Shown here piece by piece: positions 23,379 through 32,103 of a stretch of 64,000 nt of DNA (position 1 is the stretch's first letter; the number at the start of each line of letters is the position of its first letter). The notes under the pieces were generated by a model that saw only the letters and a program-made list of their open reading frames with translations, did not search any database and was not told the origin of the DNA. The position numbers were made by a program, and so were the translations under genes. The DNA is from an uncultured Alphaproteobacteria bacterium (GTDB lineage Bacteria; Pseudomonadota; Alphaproteobacteria; Rhizobiales; Aestuariivirgaceae): contig CALMWF010000041.1 in the NCBI GenBank assembly GCA_937873445.1, forward strand, positions 1 to 64,000, in the 5' to 3' direction.

Positions 23379-24815
23379 ATGGCCAGACCGCTTTCCACCC
23401 CCTCCACCCTTGACCTTGGCATTGACCGCCACGACCGTGAGCCGATCCAGCAGCAGATTGCCCGCCAGATCCGCGAACTGGTGCTGAGCGGCAGGCTGGC
23501 GCCCCATGCCAAGCTGCCCTCCACCCGCAGCCTGGCCGAGGAACTGGACGTGGCCCGCGCCACGGCGGTGGAGGCCTATGAGCAACTGGCTGGCGAGGGC
23601 TATATCGAAACCCGCTCCGGCTCCGGCACGCGGGTGGCGGCGGTGCTGCCCGAGGTGCTGCTCAACGCCGCCCCGCAACTGACGCCGCGCCGCCCCGCCG
23701 CCCCCGGCAAGATGAAGCGCGAACCGGCCAGGCCCTTCCGCACCGGGCTGGTGGACTGGGATCACTTTCCCCATGACGCCTGGGGCCGCAGCCTGGGCCG
23801 CTTCTGGCGCAATCCGCCCATCGCCCTGCTGGAACACCATGACCCCTTCGGCTGGCTGCCCCTGCGCGCCGCCATTGCCCGCCACCTGTTTGAGTGGCGC
23901 GGCATTGCGGTGGCCCCCGAGCAGGTGGTCATCACCGCCGGCGGCATGGATGCCTTCGATCTCATCCGCCGCGCAATCCTGAAGCCGGGTGACGCCATCT
24001 GGCTGGAGGAACCCGGCTATGCCACCGCCCGCCGGGTCTTTGCCCAGGGCGGGGCCGAGGTGGTGGGGGTGCCCACCGATGGCGAGGGGCTGGTGGTGGC
24101 GCGCGGGCGTGAACGGGCCCCCCAGGCACGCGCCGCCTTTGTCACCCCGGCCCGGCAATACCCCACCGGCGTCACCATGCCCCTGCCGCGCCGGCTGGAG
24201 CTGCTGGACTGGGCCAAGGCGGCGCAGGCGCTGGTCATCGAAGACGATTATGACAGCGAGTTCCGCTATGTCGGCCGGCCGCTGCCGGCGCTGATGAGCC
24301 TCGATACCCAGGACCGCGTCATCTATTCGGGCACCTTCTCCAAGGTGTTCTCGCCCATCATCCGGCTCGGCTTTCTGGCTGTTCCCAGGGCTCTGGTGGC
24401 GACCTTCCGCGAGGCCCGCGCCAGCCATGGCGCTCCGCCCTCGCTGCTGGTTCAGCCGGCGCTGGCGGAATTCATGGAAAGCGGCGCCTTCGCCATACAT
24501 ATCCGGCGCATGCGCCGCATCTATGCCGCCCGCCGCAAGGCGCTGCTTGCTGCCCTGGCCCCCGGTGATCGCCGCCTCTATCACATTGACGCCGCCCCGG
24601 CGGGCCTCACCCTGCTGCTGCGCCTGCCGCAGGAAAAAAGCGACGAGGCGGCAGCCCGCCGGCTGAAGGCGGGGGGCGTGGAGGTGCTGACCCTGTCATC
24701 GCACTTTGCCGGGCCGCTGCGCGAGTCCGGCCTGCTTCTGAGCTTTGCCGGCTTTGACGAGCGCCAACTGGTGCGGGCGGCCGAGGCGCTCATTGCCATT
24801 CTGTCGCAATTCTGA
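23379..24815 (+). CDS. MocR/PdxR-type transcriptional regulator (GntR HTH plus aminotransferase domain)
   Basis: This is a 478-residue fusion regulator. An N-terminal GntR winged helix (REPIQQQIARQIRELVLSGRL, then LPSTRSLAEELDVARATAVEAY in pieces) is joined to a fold-type I aminotransferase domain. That domain has the PLP-lysine segment YSGTFSKVFSPIIRLGF and the PLP-Asp segment IEDDYDSEFRY. Such proteins sense PLP or amino compounds and usually regulate a divergent gene, here the PNPOx-like gene. The ATG at 23379 begins the recognisable domain. Confidence 0.94.
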   Translation: MARPLSTPSTLDLGIDRHDREPIQQQIARQIRELVLSGRLAPHAKLPSTRSLAEELDVARATAVEAYEQLAGEGYIETRSGSGTRVAAVLPEVLLNAAPQLTPRRPAAPGKMKREPARPFRTGLVDWDHFPHDAWGRSLGRFWRNPPIALLEHHDPFGWLPLRAAIARHLFEWRGIAVAPEQVVITAGGMDAFDLIRRAILKPGDAIWLEEPGYATARRVFAQGGAEVVGVPTDGEGLVVARGRERAPQARAAFVTPARQYPTGVTMPLPRRLELLDWAKAAQALVIEDDYDSEFRYVGRPLPALMSLDTQDRVIYSGTFSKVFSPIIRLGFLAVPRALVATFREARASHGAPPSLLVQPALAEFMESGAFAIHIRRMRRIYAARRKALLAALAPGDRRLYHIDAAPAGLTLLLRLPQEKSDEAAARRLKAGGVEVLTLSSHFAGPLRESGLLLSFAGFDERQLVRAAEALIAILSQF

Positions 24816-24916
24816 CGGGGGCGCGGCGATTTGCGCCATGCCTTGCCCGTCACATTGCGCTGCTTTGCCGCAAGCGCGGGCGAGCATTCGCCACAATGCG
24901 CGATAATCTAGGCCGC

Positions 24917-25060
24917 ATGCGCAGGCATGTATTCGCCATCACCGTTGCGGTCCTCATCACACTGGCCGCCATTGCCGCCCTGTTCACGGGCGGCGACATC
25001 ATGCCTGGCAATGCCGACATTCCCACGGCCGCATTGACCACGCCATCCACCAATCCATAA
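24917..25060 (+). CDS. Possible 47-residue single-pass membrane peptide
   Basis: This is a short open frame. It starts with two arginines and a histidine, then a clear hydrophobic segment (FAITVAVLITLAAIAALF), then a polar Thr/Pro-rich tail (DIPTAALTTPSTNP). The layout of positive N-terminus, membrane helix and outside tail is that of a small inner-membrane protein. No strong ribosome-binding site precedes the ATG. It fills the gap between two convergent genes. I have no family for it. Confidence 0.45.
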   Translation: MRRHVFAITVAVLITLAAIAALFTGGDIMPGNADIPTAALTTPSTNP

Positions 25061-25070
25061 GGGGACGCAA

Positions 25071-26078
25071 TCAGCCGCCGGTGACGTTCATGTGGCGGGC
25101 CAGGGCAGGGCGGTTCTGCGCCCGGTCAATGACAAAGTCATGCCCCCTGGGCTTGCGGGCAATGGCACCATCAATGGCCGCATGCAGCGCCTCATCACCC
25201 TCTGAGGCGCGCAAGGGCGCCCGCAGGTCGGCGGCATCCTCCTGGCCCAGGCACAGATAGAGTGTGCCGGTGCAGGTCAGCCGGACACGGTTGCAGCTTT
25301 CACAGAAATTGTGGCTGAGCGGGGTGATGAAGCCCAGTCGCCCGCCGGTTTCGGCTACCGTGACATAGCGCGCCGGGCCGCCGGTGCGGTAGTCAGAATC
25401 CTGCAGTGTGAAACGCTGCGCCAGCCTCTCGCGCACCAGCGACAGGGGCAGGTAATGGTCGGTGCGGTCGCCCTCCACATCGCCCATCGGCATGGTTTCG
25501 ATCAGGGTGAAGTCCATGCCTTCGCCATGGGCAAAGCGGATCATCTCGGGAATTTCGTCCTCGTTGACGCCCTTCAGCGCCACGGCATTGAGCTTGATGC
25601 GAATGCCCGCCCGCTGGGCTGCCCTGATGCCGTTCAGGACCTTGCTGATGTCGCCCCAGCGCGTCACCGCCCGGAAGCGGTCGGGGTCAAGCGTGTCCAG
25701 CGACACATTGATCCGCCGCACCCCGCAATCGGCCAGGGCATCGGCAAAAGTCTTCAGCAGGTTGCCATTGGTGGTGAGCGTCAGTTCCTTCAGCGCCCCC
25801 GATGTCAGGTGGCGGCCCAGGCTTTTCACCAGCGTCATCACCCCCTTGCGCACCAGCGGCTCGCCGCCCGTGAGCCGAAGCCGCGTCACCCCCCGGGCCA
25901 CAAACGCCGAACACACCCGGTCCAGTTCTTCGAGGGTCAGCAGATCGCGCTTGGGCAGAAAGGTCATGTCCTCCGCCATGCAGTAGACACAGCGCAGATC
26001 GCAACGGTCGGTCACCGACACGCGCAGATAGGTCACCTTCCGGCCAAAGCGATCAATGAGAGGAGACTGGGACACCAT
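25071..26078 (-). CDS. moaA: GTP 3',8-cyclase MoaA
   Basis: MoaA is the radical SAM enzyme of the first step of molybdenum cofactor synthesis. The 335-residue length is typical. The N-terminal cluster motif is [15 protein letters not shown] (CxxxCxxC). The C-terminal second cluster has [14 protein letters not shown]...LCLGQ. The usual [12 protein letters not shown] and LDTLDPDRF are present. It ends in GG, which is functionally required in MoaA proteins. It is alone here; other moa genes must be elsewhere. Molybdopterin enzymes are therefore expected in the organism. Confidence 0.97.
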   Translation of the reverse strand: MVSQSPLIDRFGRKVTYLRVSVTDRCDLRCVYCMAEDMTFLPKRDLLTLEELDRVCSAFVARGVTRLRLTGGEPLVRKGVMTLVKSLGRHLTSGALKELTLTTNGNLLKTFADALADCGVRRINVSLDTLDPDRFRAVTRWGDISKVLNGIRAAQRAGIRIKLNAVALKGVNEDEIPEMIRFAHGEGMDFTLIETMPMGDVEGDRTDHYLPLSLVRERLAQRFTLQDSDYRTGGPARYVTVAETGGRLGFITPLSHNFCESCNRVRLTCTGTLYLCLGQEDAADLRAPLRASEGDEALHAAIDGAIARKPRGHDFVIDRAQNRPALARHMNVTGG

Positions 26079-26225
26079 GGCCCATTATCGGAGGCGCTCC
26101 AGCAGGGGTCAACTGCCTTTTCGACAGCACCGTTCACCTTATTGTTGGAAAGTTCCCGGGCGGTGATCCGCCGTTAACCCCGGCGAAAGCCTCATCCCGT
26201 CAGATGGCGCCGAACGTGGTGACCC

Positions 26226-26786
26226 ATGGTTGTTATTCACACCGATGATATCGATTCCGACCTGCGCTGGCTTCTCGGCGCGGTGGCGCGCGGCCTGTCG
26301 CACAGCGGTGGTGATGCGGTTGTTCCCGCCCTGCGGAGCATGGCCAGCTATGACCTTGCCGGAGCGGCCCTGGTGCCGCCGCCGCCCCACCCCATTGCCG
26401 TCACCAGCCAGCTTGCCCCCGCCATTGCCGAAGCAGTGCTGCATCAGCCCGATGTGGCCGCCGCCCTGGCCGCCCTCAGCGACCATCTGCACTGGCAGGA
26501 AATGGCCGACGGTGTCGGTCTGGCCCAACTCGTCGGCCCTCAGGGGTTCATCGCCGGCCAGGCGCACCAGCTTGATATTCTGCTTCTGACGCCGGCCGCG
26601 CGCCACAGCCTGCCCGCTGTGGCCAACGCTCTGTGGTGGCCGCTCACCGGCCCCTCGCGCTGGCTCAACGGCAGTGATGTGACCGTGAAACCGGGTGGCG
26701 TGATGGCCGCCACCGGAGATGCCGTCCCCACCATCATCGCCGGGCGCATGCCGCTCCTCGGTCTGTGGCTCGGCACCGGTCAATAG
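26226..26786 (+). CDS. Hypothetical protein, degenerate cupin resembling the DMSP lyase-like family
   Basis: This is a 186-residue soluble protein with no recognised full domain. The C-terminal third (PLTGPSRWLNGSDVTVKPGG, then PLLGLWLGTG) follows the pattern of cupins of the DddL/DddQ-like family, whose barrel ends in PLLALYLW-x-G. However, the His/Glu metal ligands of those enzymes are not visible, since only a single His is found where a HxH...E motif would be. If related, it has lost the metal site. It faces the amidase tail to tail, overlapping by 7 bp. The assignment is tentative. Confidence 0.5.
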   Translation: MVVIHTDDIDSDLRWLLGAVARGLSHSGGDAVVPALRSMASYDLAGAALVPPPPHPIAVTSQLAPAIAEAVLHQPDVAAALAALSDHLHWQEMADGVGLAQLVGPQGFIAGQAHQLDILLLTPAARHSLPAVANALWWPLTGPSRWLNGSDVTVKPGGVMAATGDAVPTIIAGRMPLLGLWLGTGQ

Positions 26787-28231
26787 CCGGGCGGCGGCAC
26801 AAAGCCGCCAAACTCCTTTTCCAGCAATTCGGCAAAGCGAATGGCGGTCATGTCGCCATAGCTGCGGGCAATGATCTGCACCCCCGCCGGCAGGCCCTGC
26901 GCCGTCTGCCCCATGGGCGCCACCGTCGAGGGCAGATAGAAATTGCCGGAATAACCCGCCCAGAACAATTGATCCGTGGTCGGAACATCATGGCCATTGA
27001 CCGTGATCGTCCGGCTGTGGCGTTCGCCCTCATGGTCATGCGGAAAGGCGGCCGACGCGGCAGCGGGACACAGCATCACATCCCAGTCATCAAAAAACGC
27101 CTCCCACAGAAGGCGCATCTGATGGCGGCGTTCATGGGCGTTAAGCCAGTCGCGGTGGCGCATGACATAGGCCCGCGTCATGGTGGCGTGATAGCTGCGG
27201 TCATCGCCTGAAAAGCCCTCTGCCCTGGTCAGATTGGCGGCAAAATCGGCATCCGACTGGCGGCGGCTGGTGGCGGCCCGCAACAGCGTGATGTAGTTCT
27301 CAAAGGCTTCCGCCGTGGAAAAGGCGGGCCTGGCCTCGAAGGACATGGTCTTCACCCGGCGCTTGAGGAAACCGGCAAGCCTCACCAGCAGATCCTGCAC
27401 CGGCTGATCAACCTCGCTTTCCGGCGCCGTCAGCATCACCGCCACGCGAAAATCCTTAAGCCGCCGCTGGCGCGCCGGCGGCAGGGTAAAGGTCATGGCC
27501 CGCGCTTCCGGCCCGGCCGGTCCCACCAGCACCTTCATCATGGCGGCCAGGTCACCCGCCGACCGCGCCATGGGGCCGCCCACGCTGATGTCCGAGGGTG
27601 ACACCGAGCCGGTGAGCGTCTGCCCCTTCAGCGAAATGATGCCGAAACTCGGCTTGTGGCCATAGACGCCGCAGTAATGGGCGGGATTGCGGATGGAGGC
27701 ACCAATGTCGGACCCCACCTCTAGGCTGGCCATGCCGGTGGCGAGCGCCACCGCGCCCCCGCCCGACGAGCCGCCGGGGCTGCGCGTCACATCCCACGGA
27801 TTGCTGGTGGTGCCGTAAATGGCATTGAATGTCTGCCAGTCGGCCAGCAGCAGCGGCACATTGGTCTTGCCATAGAGAACGGCACCCGCCGCCGTCATGC
27901 GGCGCACGGCCTCCGAGTCGGTCGCGGCAATGTTGTCGCGAAAGCGCGGATCGCCCCAGGTGGTGGGCGTTCCGGCCCAGTCGAAACTTTCCTTGATGGT
28001 CATGGGCACGCCATCCAGCGGCCCCAGTGCCTTGCCCCGGGCATGGCGCCGGTCGGCGGCATCGGCGGCGCGCCGCGCCCGGTCAATGTCGGCCACCACC
28101 ACGGCATTGAGCGTGTCGTTGTGCAAGGCATATTGGTCAAGCGCCGCCTGCAGCAGCTCACGAGCCGAAACCTTGCGGGCACGCAGCAGGCGGGCCTGCG
28201 CCAGAGCGGAAAGAAAACACAGTTTGGTCAT
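26780..28231 (-). CDS. Amidase signature-family hydrolase
   Basis: This is a 483-residue serine hydrolase of the amidase signature family. The catalytic triad is visible: Lys in PMTIKESFDW, the cis-Ser in GGSSGGGAVALA, and the nucleophile Ser in GSDIGASIRNPAHYCG. Substrate amides cannot be predicted. The preferred start is the ATG at 28231 (MTKLCFLSALAQA), which begins the usual N-terminal helix. The longer frame to 28282 has no family similarity. Confidence 0.93.
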   Translation of the reverse strand: MTKLCFLSALAQARLLRARKVSARELLQAALDQYALHNDTLNAVVVADIDRARRAADAADRRHARGKALGPLDGVPMTIKESFDWAGTPTTWGDPRFRDNIAATDSEAVRRMTAAGAVLYGKTNVPLLLADWQTFNAIYGTTSNPWDVTRSPGGSSGGGAVALATGMASLEVGSDIGASIRNPAHYCGVYGHKPSFGIISLKGQTLTGSVSPSDISVGGPMARSAGDLAAMMKVLVGPAGPEARAMTFTLPPARQRRLKDFRVAVMLTAPESEVDQPVQDLLVRLAGFLKRRVKTMSFEARPAFSTAEAFENYITLLRAATSRRQSDADFAANLTRAEGFSGDDRSYHATMTRAYVMRHRDWLNAHERRHQMRLLWEAFFDDWDVMLCPAAASAAFPHDHEGERHSRTITVNGHDVPTTDQLFWAGYSGNFYLPSTVAPMGQTAQGLPAGVQIIARSYGDMTAIRFAELLEKEFGGFVPPPGY

Positions 28232-28332
28232 GACAATCCCTGTCGTGGGCGCGAAGCCTAACCCGCCTTGGCTCCGCCGCAAAGCGCCGCGTGGTCCAAG
28301 ACAGGGGGTTTCGCTTCCGCTATGGGCAGGTC

Positions 28333-29265
28333 ATGAGCCAATCGCAACACGGCGGAATCATGACCGGCTATGCCCTCGCTGCGGCCGGGGCGGCACTGTT
28401 TTCCACCAAGGCCATCTTCATCAAGCTGGCCTTTCAGGATGTGGCCAACGGCTCGCTGCTTCTGGCCTGGCGGATGATCTTTGCCCTGCCGGTGTTTGTG
28501 GTGGTGGGGGCGCTGACTCTGGCCCGGCGCCGCCGTGAAGGGCTGGCGCCACCGGGGCTGCCCAATGTGGTGCGCGCCATGTTCACCGGCATCATCGGCT
28601 ATTACGTGGCCGCCATTCTCGACTTCAAGGGCCTGGAATATATCAGCGCCCAGATGGAACGGCTGGTGCTGTTCACCTATCCCATCTTTGTCATGGTGCT
28701 GGGCTATGCCTTCTTCAGTCAGCGCCTCACCCGCACTGGTGTTCTGGGCGGGCTCATCACCTATTCCGGTCTGGCGCTGGTCTTTGGCTCCGGCCTGTTC
28801 GCGGGCGGCAGGGGCGTCATCACCGGCACGCTGCTGGTGCTGGGAGCGGCCCTGTCCTTCGCCCTCTATCAATTGCTGGCCAAGCGCAACATTCAGGTGC
28901 TGGGGGCGGCCCTGTTCACCGCCATTTCCCTTGCCACCTCGGCGGTTGCCTCCATCATCCACTATATGGTGGAAAGCGGTGGTGCGAATTTTTCCGCGCC
29001 GCCGCGCTTTCTCATGCTGGCGGCGGGCACGGCGGCCATCGCCACCATCATTCCGTCCTTCCTGATGAATGCCGGCATGGCCAGGATCGGGCCGCAGTCG
29101 GTGGCCATGATCTCCACCCTGTCGCCGGTGGTGACCATTCTTCTGGCCGTGTGGATTCTGGGCGAACCCTTCAGCTGGGTTGATGCCGCAGGCTCAAGCC
29201 TGGTGCTGCTCGGCGTGGCGCTCTACACCTTTGGCGACAGCAAGGCTCAGAAGGGGCCGGCCTAG
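28333..29265 (+). CDS. EamA/DMT-family transporter
   Basis: This is a 310-residue inner-membrane protein with ten predicted helices, formed by two EamA repeats (residues about 10-145 and 155-290). Characteristic pieces are GAALFSTKAIFIKLAF, FKGLEYISAQMERLVLFTYP and the second-repeat ALYQLLAKRNIQVLG. DMT proteins usually export metabolites such as amino acids. Starts at 28333 or 28360 are possible. The stop overlaps that of the convergent MttB-family gene. Confidence 0.9.
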   Translation: MSQSQHGGIMTGYALAAAGAALFSTKAIFIKLAFQDVANGSLLLAWRMIFALPVFVVVGALTLARRRREGLAPPGLPNVVRAMFTGIIGYYVAAILDFKGLEYISAQMERLVLFTYPIFVMVLGYAFFSQRLTRTGVLGGLITYSGLALVFGSGLFAGGRGVITGTLLVLGAALSFALYQLLAKRNIQVLGAALFTAISLATSAVASIIHYMVESGGANFSAPPRFLMLAAGTAAIATIIPSFLMNAGMARIGPQSVAMISTLSPVVTILLAVWILGEPFSWVDAAGSSLVLLGVALYTFGDSKAQKGPA

Positions 29266-30812
29266 CCCACAGTATCTGGCAACGTCTCTTTCTTCCTCGC
29301 CATGAAGTCCTGCAGGGCCTCGTCAATGCCTTCGTCCAGCGCCGGGGCCTGATAGGCGGCAAGCGCCTTCTTCCACGCCGCATTGGCCCGCACCGTGATG
29401 TCCTTCGAGCCGTCGTCGCGCCACTGTTCATAGCTGTTGTTGTCGGCCAGCGTTGAACGCCAGAAGGCGGTTTCAAAATTGGCCTGGGTGTGGGCGCAGC
29501 CAAGGTAATGCGACCCCGGCCCCACCTCATTGATGGCGTCCAGCGCCTGGCCATTGTCCGAGAAATCAATGCCCGTGGCAAATTTCTGCAGCATGGTGAG
29601 CTGGTCGGCGTCGATCATGAACTTTTCATAGGACGACACCAGCCCGCCCTCCAGCCAGCCCGCCGCATGCAGGCAGAAATTGACCCCGCCCAGAAGCGTC
29701 GGCCACAGCGTGTTGGCGCTTTCATAGGCCGCCTGTGCATCGGGCGCCTTGGAGCCGCACAGCCCGCCGCCGGACCGGAACGGCACCCGAAGCCGCCGCG
29801 CCAGTTGCGCCGCGCCAAACAGCACATGGGCCGGTTCCGGCGTGCCGAAGGTGGGCGCACCCGACTGCATGGAAATGGACGAGGCGAAGGTGCCGAACAC
29901 CACCGGCGCACCGGGGCGGCACAATTGCGCGAAGGCCATGCCCACCGAGGCTTCGGCGAGGATTTGCGTGAGCGTGCCCACCACCGTGACGGGCGACATG
30001 GCGCCCGAGAGAATGAAGGGCGAGATGACCGTGGCCTGACCGGCCCGCGCATATGCCTTGAGGGCACCCAGCATGGTGCCGTCAAACACCATGGGCGAAT
30101 TGGCGTTGATGAGATTGATGAGCACGCAGTTCTGGTCGACGAACTCCGCCCCGAAGACGAGCTTCGCCATGGCGATGGAATCGAGCGCCCGGTCGGGATG
30201 GGTCACCGACCCCATGAACGGCTTGTCGGAATAGCGGATGTGGGAATAGACCATGTCGAGATGGCGCTTGGCCACCGGCACGTCCACCGGCTCGCACACC
30301 GTGCCGCCCGAATGGTGCAGGCTCGGCGACAGATAGGCGAGCTTCACGAAATTGCGGAAATCCTCGATGGTGGCATAGCGGCGGCCGCCTTCCAGGTCAG
30401 ACACGAAGGGCGGGCCATAGACGGGGGCGAACACCGTGGCATCACCGCCCACCTGCACGCTGTTGGCAGGGTTGCGGGCATGCTGGATGAAGGTTTCCGG
30501 CGCCGTCTTGAGCAGCGAGAACACCAGTCCCTTGGGAAAGCGCACCCGCTCACCCTTGACGTCTGCCCCGGCCTCCTTCCACATTTGCAGGGCCTCCGCA
30601 TCGTCGCGGAAGTCAATGCCGATCTCCTCCAGAATGCGCTCGGCATTGGCCATGATGAGGCCGATCTGGTCCTCGGAGAGGGGCTCGTAGAGCTTCACCT
30701 TGCGGCGGATGAAACCAGCCTGGTTCACCGTGGTGGTGGTGCGGGCGGCACGGCGTGCATCAGCCCCGCCACGGGCGCGGCGGGAAGGGGCGGAGGGGGC
30801 GGCATCGGTCAT
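29262..30812 (-). CDS. Trimethylamine methyltransferase (MttB)-family protein
   Basis: This is a 516-residue member of the MttB superfamily of corrinoid-dependent methyltransferases. The N-terminal basic linker precedes LSEDQIGLIMANAERILEE, then AAYESANTLWPTLLGGVNF and AAGWLEGGLVSSYEKF, which are typical of the barrel. Family members without pyrrolysine demethylate compounds such as glycine betaine. The frame is open throughout, so there is no in-frame TAG. No corrinoid protein or reductive activase lies nearby, which is usual for alphaproteobacterial orphans of this family. The substrate is unknown. Confidence 0.9.
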   Translation of the reverse strand: MTDAAPSAPSRRARGGADARRAARTTTTVNQAGFIRRKVKLYEPLSEDQIGLIMANAERILEEIGIDFRDDAEALQMWKEAGADVKGERVRFPKGLVFSLLKTAPETFIQHARNPANSVQVGGDATVFAPVYGPPFVSDLEGGRRYATIEDFRNFVKLAYLSPSLHHSGGTVCEPVDVPVAKRHLDMVYSHIRYSDKPFMGSVTHPDRALDSIAMAKLVFGAEFVDQNCVLINLINANSPMVFDGTMLGALKAYARAGQATVISPFILSGAMSPVTVVGTLTQILAEASVGMAFAQLCRPGAPVVFGTFASSISMQSGAPTFGTPEPAHVLFGAAQLARRLRVPFRSGGGLCGSKAPDAQAAYESANTLWPTLLGGVNFCLHAAGWLEGGLVSSYEKFMIDADQLTMLQKFATGIDFSDNGQALDAINEVGPGSHYLGCAHTQANFETAFWRSTLADNNSYEQWRDDGSKDITVRANAAWKKALAAYQAPALDEGIDEALQDFMARKKETLPDTVG

Positions 30813-30909
30813 GTCTAAACCCTGAAAAGTGATGTGCTCTATGTCTAGAGCCTAGCCCTGGGCGGGCTGATGCGGCAAGCGGCGCGCCTTGGCGCGGAAA
30901 CGACCTTCC

Positions 30910-32085
30910 TCACCAGATCACGGCAAGCTGTTGTGGCCCGTGCAGGTGGTAAAGATCGGCCATGGCGGCGGGGGCAGCGAGGCGCAGGCCCGGCAGGCGC
31001 TGGAACAGCAGGGGGATGGCGGTCTGCAAGTGCAGGCGGGCCAGCGGCGCGCCAAGGCAGAAATGCACCCCCGCCGAAAAGGCAAGATGCGGGTTGGGCG
31101 TGCGCGCCGGGTTGAAGGCGTGGGGGTGGGCAAAGCGCTGCGGATCGAGATTGGCGGCCGCCAGAAGCAGGCCAACACTGTCGCCCGCCTTCAGCGTCAC
31201 GCCGCCCACCGTCACGTCGCGCAGGGCATGGCGGGTGAAAAGCTGCATGGGCGGCGCAAGGCGCAAGGCCTCCTCCACATGGCCCGGCGTAATGCCCTGC
31301 CGGATGCCGCGGCCGAGCAGCAACCGCACCACATTGACGAAGGCCAGGGCCAGCGCCTCGTGTCCCGCCGTCAGCAGCAGCATGGCGCTGGCGGCCATGT
31401 CGCTGGCAGAGATGGTTCCCGTTTCCTGTGCGGCGCGGAGCCGGGCCAGACCGCTCTCCGCCGGGGCCGCCAGCGCCAGCTTGGGAATGAGCCGGGCAAA
31501 TTCTGCCGCCGCCTGTTCTGCATCCTGGGCCATGGCCTCATCGCAGCAGGCGAGATAGCGCCGCACCATGCGGTGGCCCAGCGCCGCCACCGTCTGGCCG
31601 TGGCGGGCCTCCACCCCCATGATGTCGAAAATGCTCAGCACCGAAAGCGGTGTGGCAAAGTCGGCCAGAAGGTCGGCCTGGCCCTGGGCTGCCATGCGGT
31701 CAATCAGCTCATGGGCCAGCCGCGCCACCTCGGCCGCACGCCCCCGCAACAGACGTTTGTGAAACAGCGGCGCCACCAGCCCGCGCAGCCGGGCGTGGTC
31801 TGGTCCTTCCCGCTCGAAAAACGAATGGGCCGAAAATTGATCGAAGGCCGGCGTGGGCCGGGCCGGGCAGAAGCCGAAGCCGCCATCCGCCTTGCGGCCA
31901 AAGCGGCGGCTGCGCAGAATGGCATTGACCGTGGCAAAATCGGCAAAGCACCACTGCCGCCGCTGCCGCCAGTAGAACGCCGGACAATCCGCCAGCAGCC
32001 GCGCATAGGCCGCCGCGGGATTCTGCACGAAGGCCGGATCGCGCGGGTCAAGATCAAGTGTGCGTGACTTGGAATCGATCTGCAT
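30910..32085 (-). CDS. Cytochrome P450
   Basis: This is a 391-residue soluble bacterial P450. The heme-thiolate loop is FSAGVHFCLGAPLARL with the proximal Cys. The K-helix ExxR is EALR. The I-helix reads LLTAGHEALALAF, where most P450s have AGHETT. The acid of the acid-alcohol pair is present, but the oxygen-activating Thr is replaced by Ala. Ferredoxin or reductase partners are not adjacent. It is divergent from the MFS exporter with only 18 bp between the starts. Confidence 0.94.
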   Translation of the reverse strand: MQIDSKSRTLDLDPRDPAFVQNPAAAYARLLADCPAFYWRQRRQWCFADFATVNAILRSRRFGRKADGGFGFCPARPTPAFDQFSAHSFFEREGPDHARLRGLVAPLFHKRLLRGRAAEVARLAHELIDRMAAQGQADLLADFATPLSVLSIFDIMGVEARHGQTVAALGHRMVRRYLACCDEAMAQDAEQAAAEFARLIPKLALAAPAESGLARLRAAQETGTISASDMAASAMLLLTAGHEALALAFVNVVRLLLGRGIRQGITPGHVEEALRLAPPMQLFTRHALRDVTVGGVTLKAGDSVGLLLAAANLDPQRFAHPHAFNPARTPNPHLAFSAGVHFCLGAPLARLHLQTAIPLLFQRLPGLRLAAPAAMADLYHLHGPQQLAVIW

Positions 32086-32103
32086 GGCCTGTATTTAGCG
32101 GCC

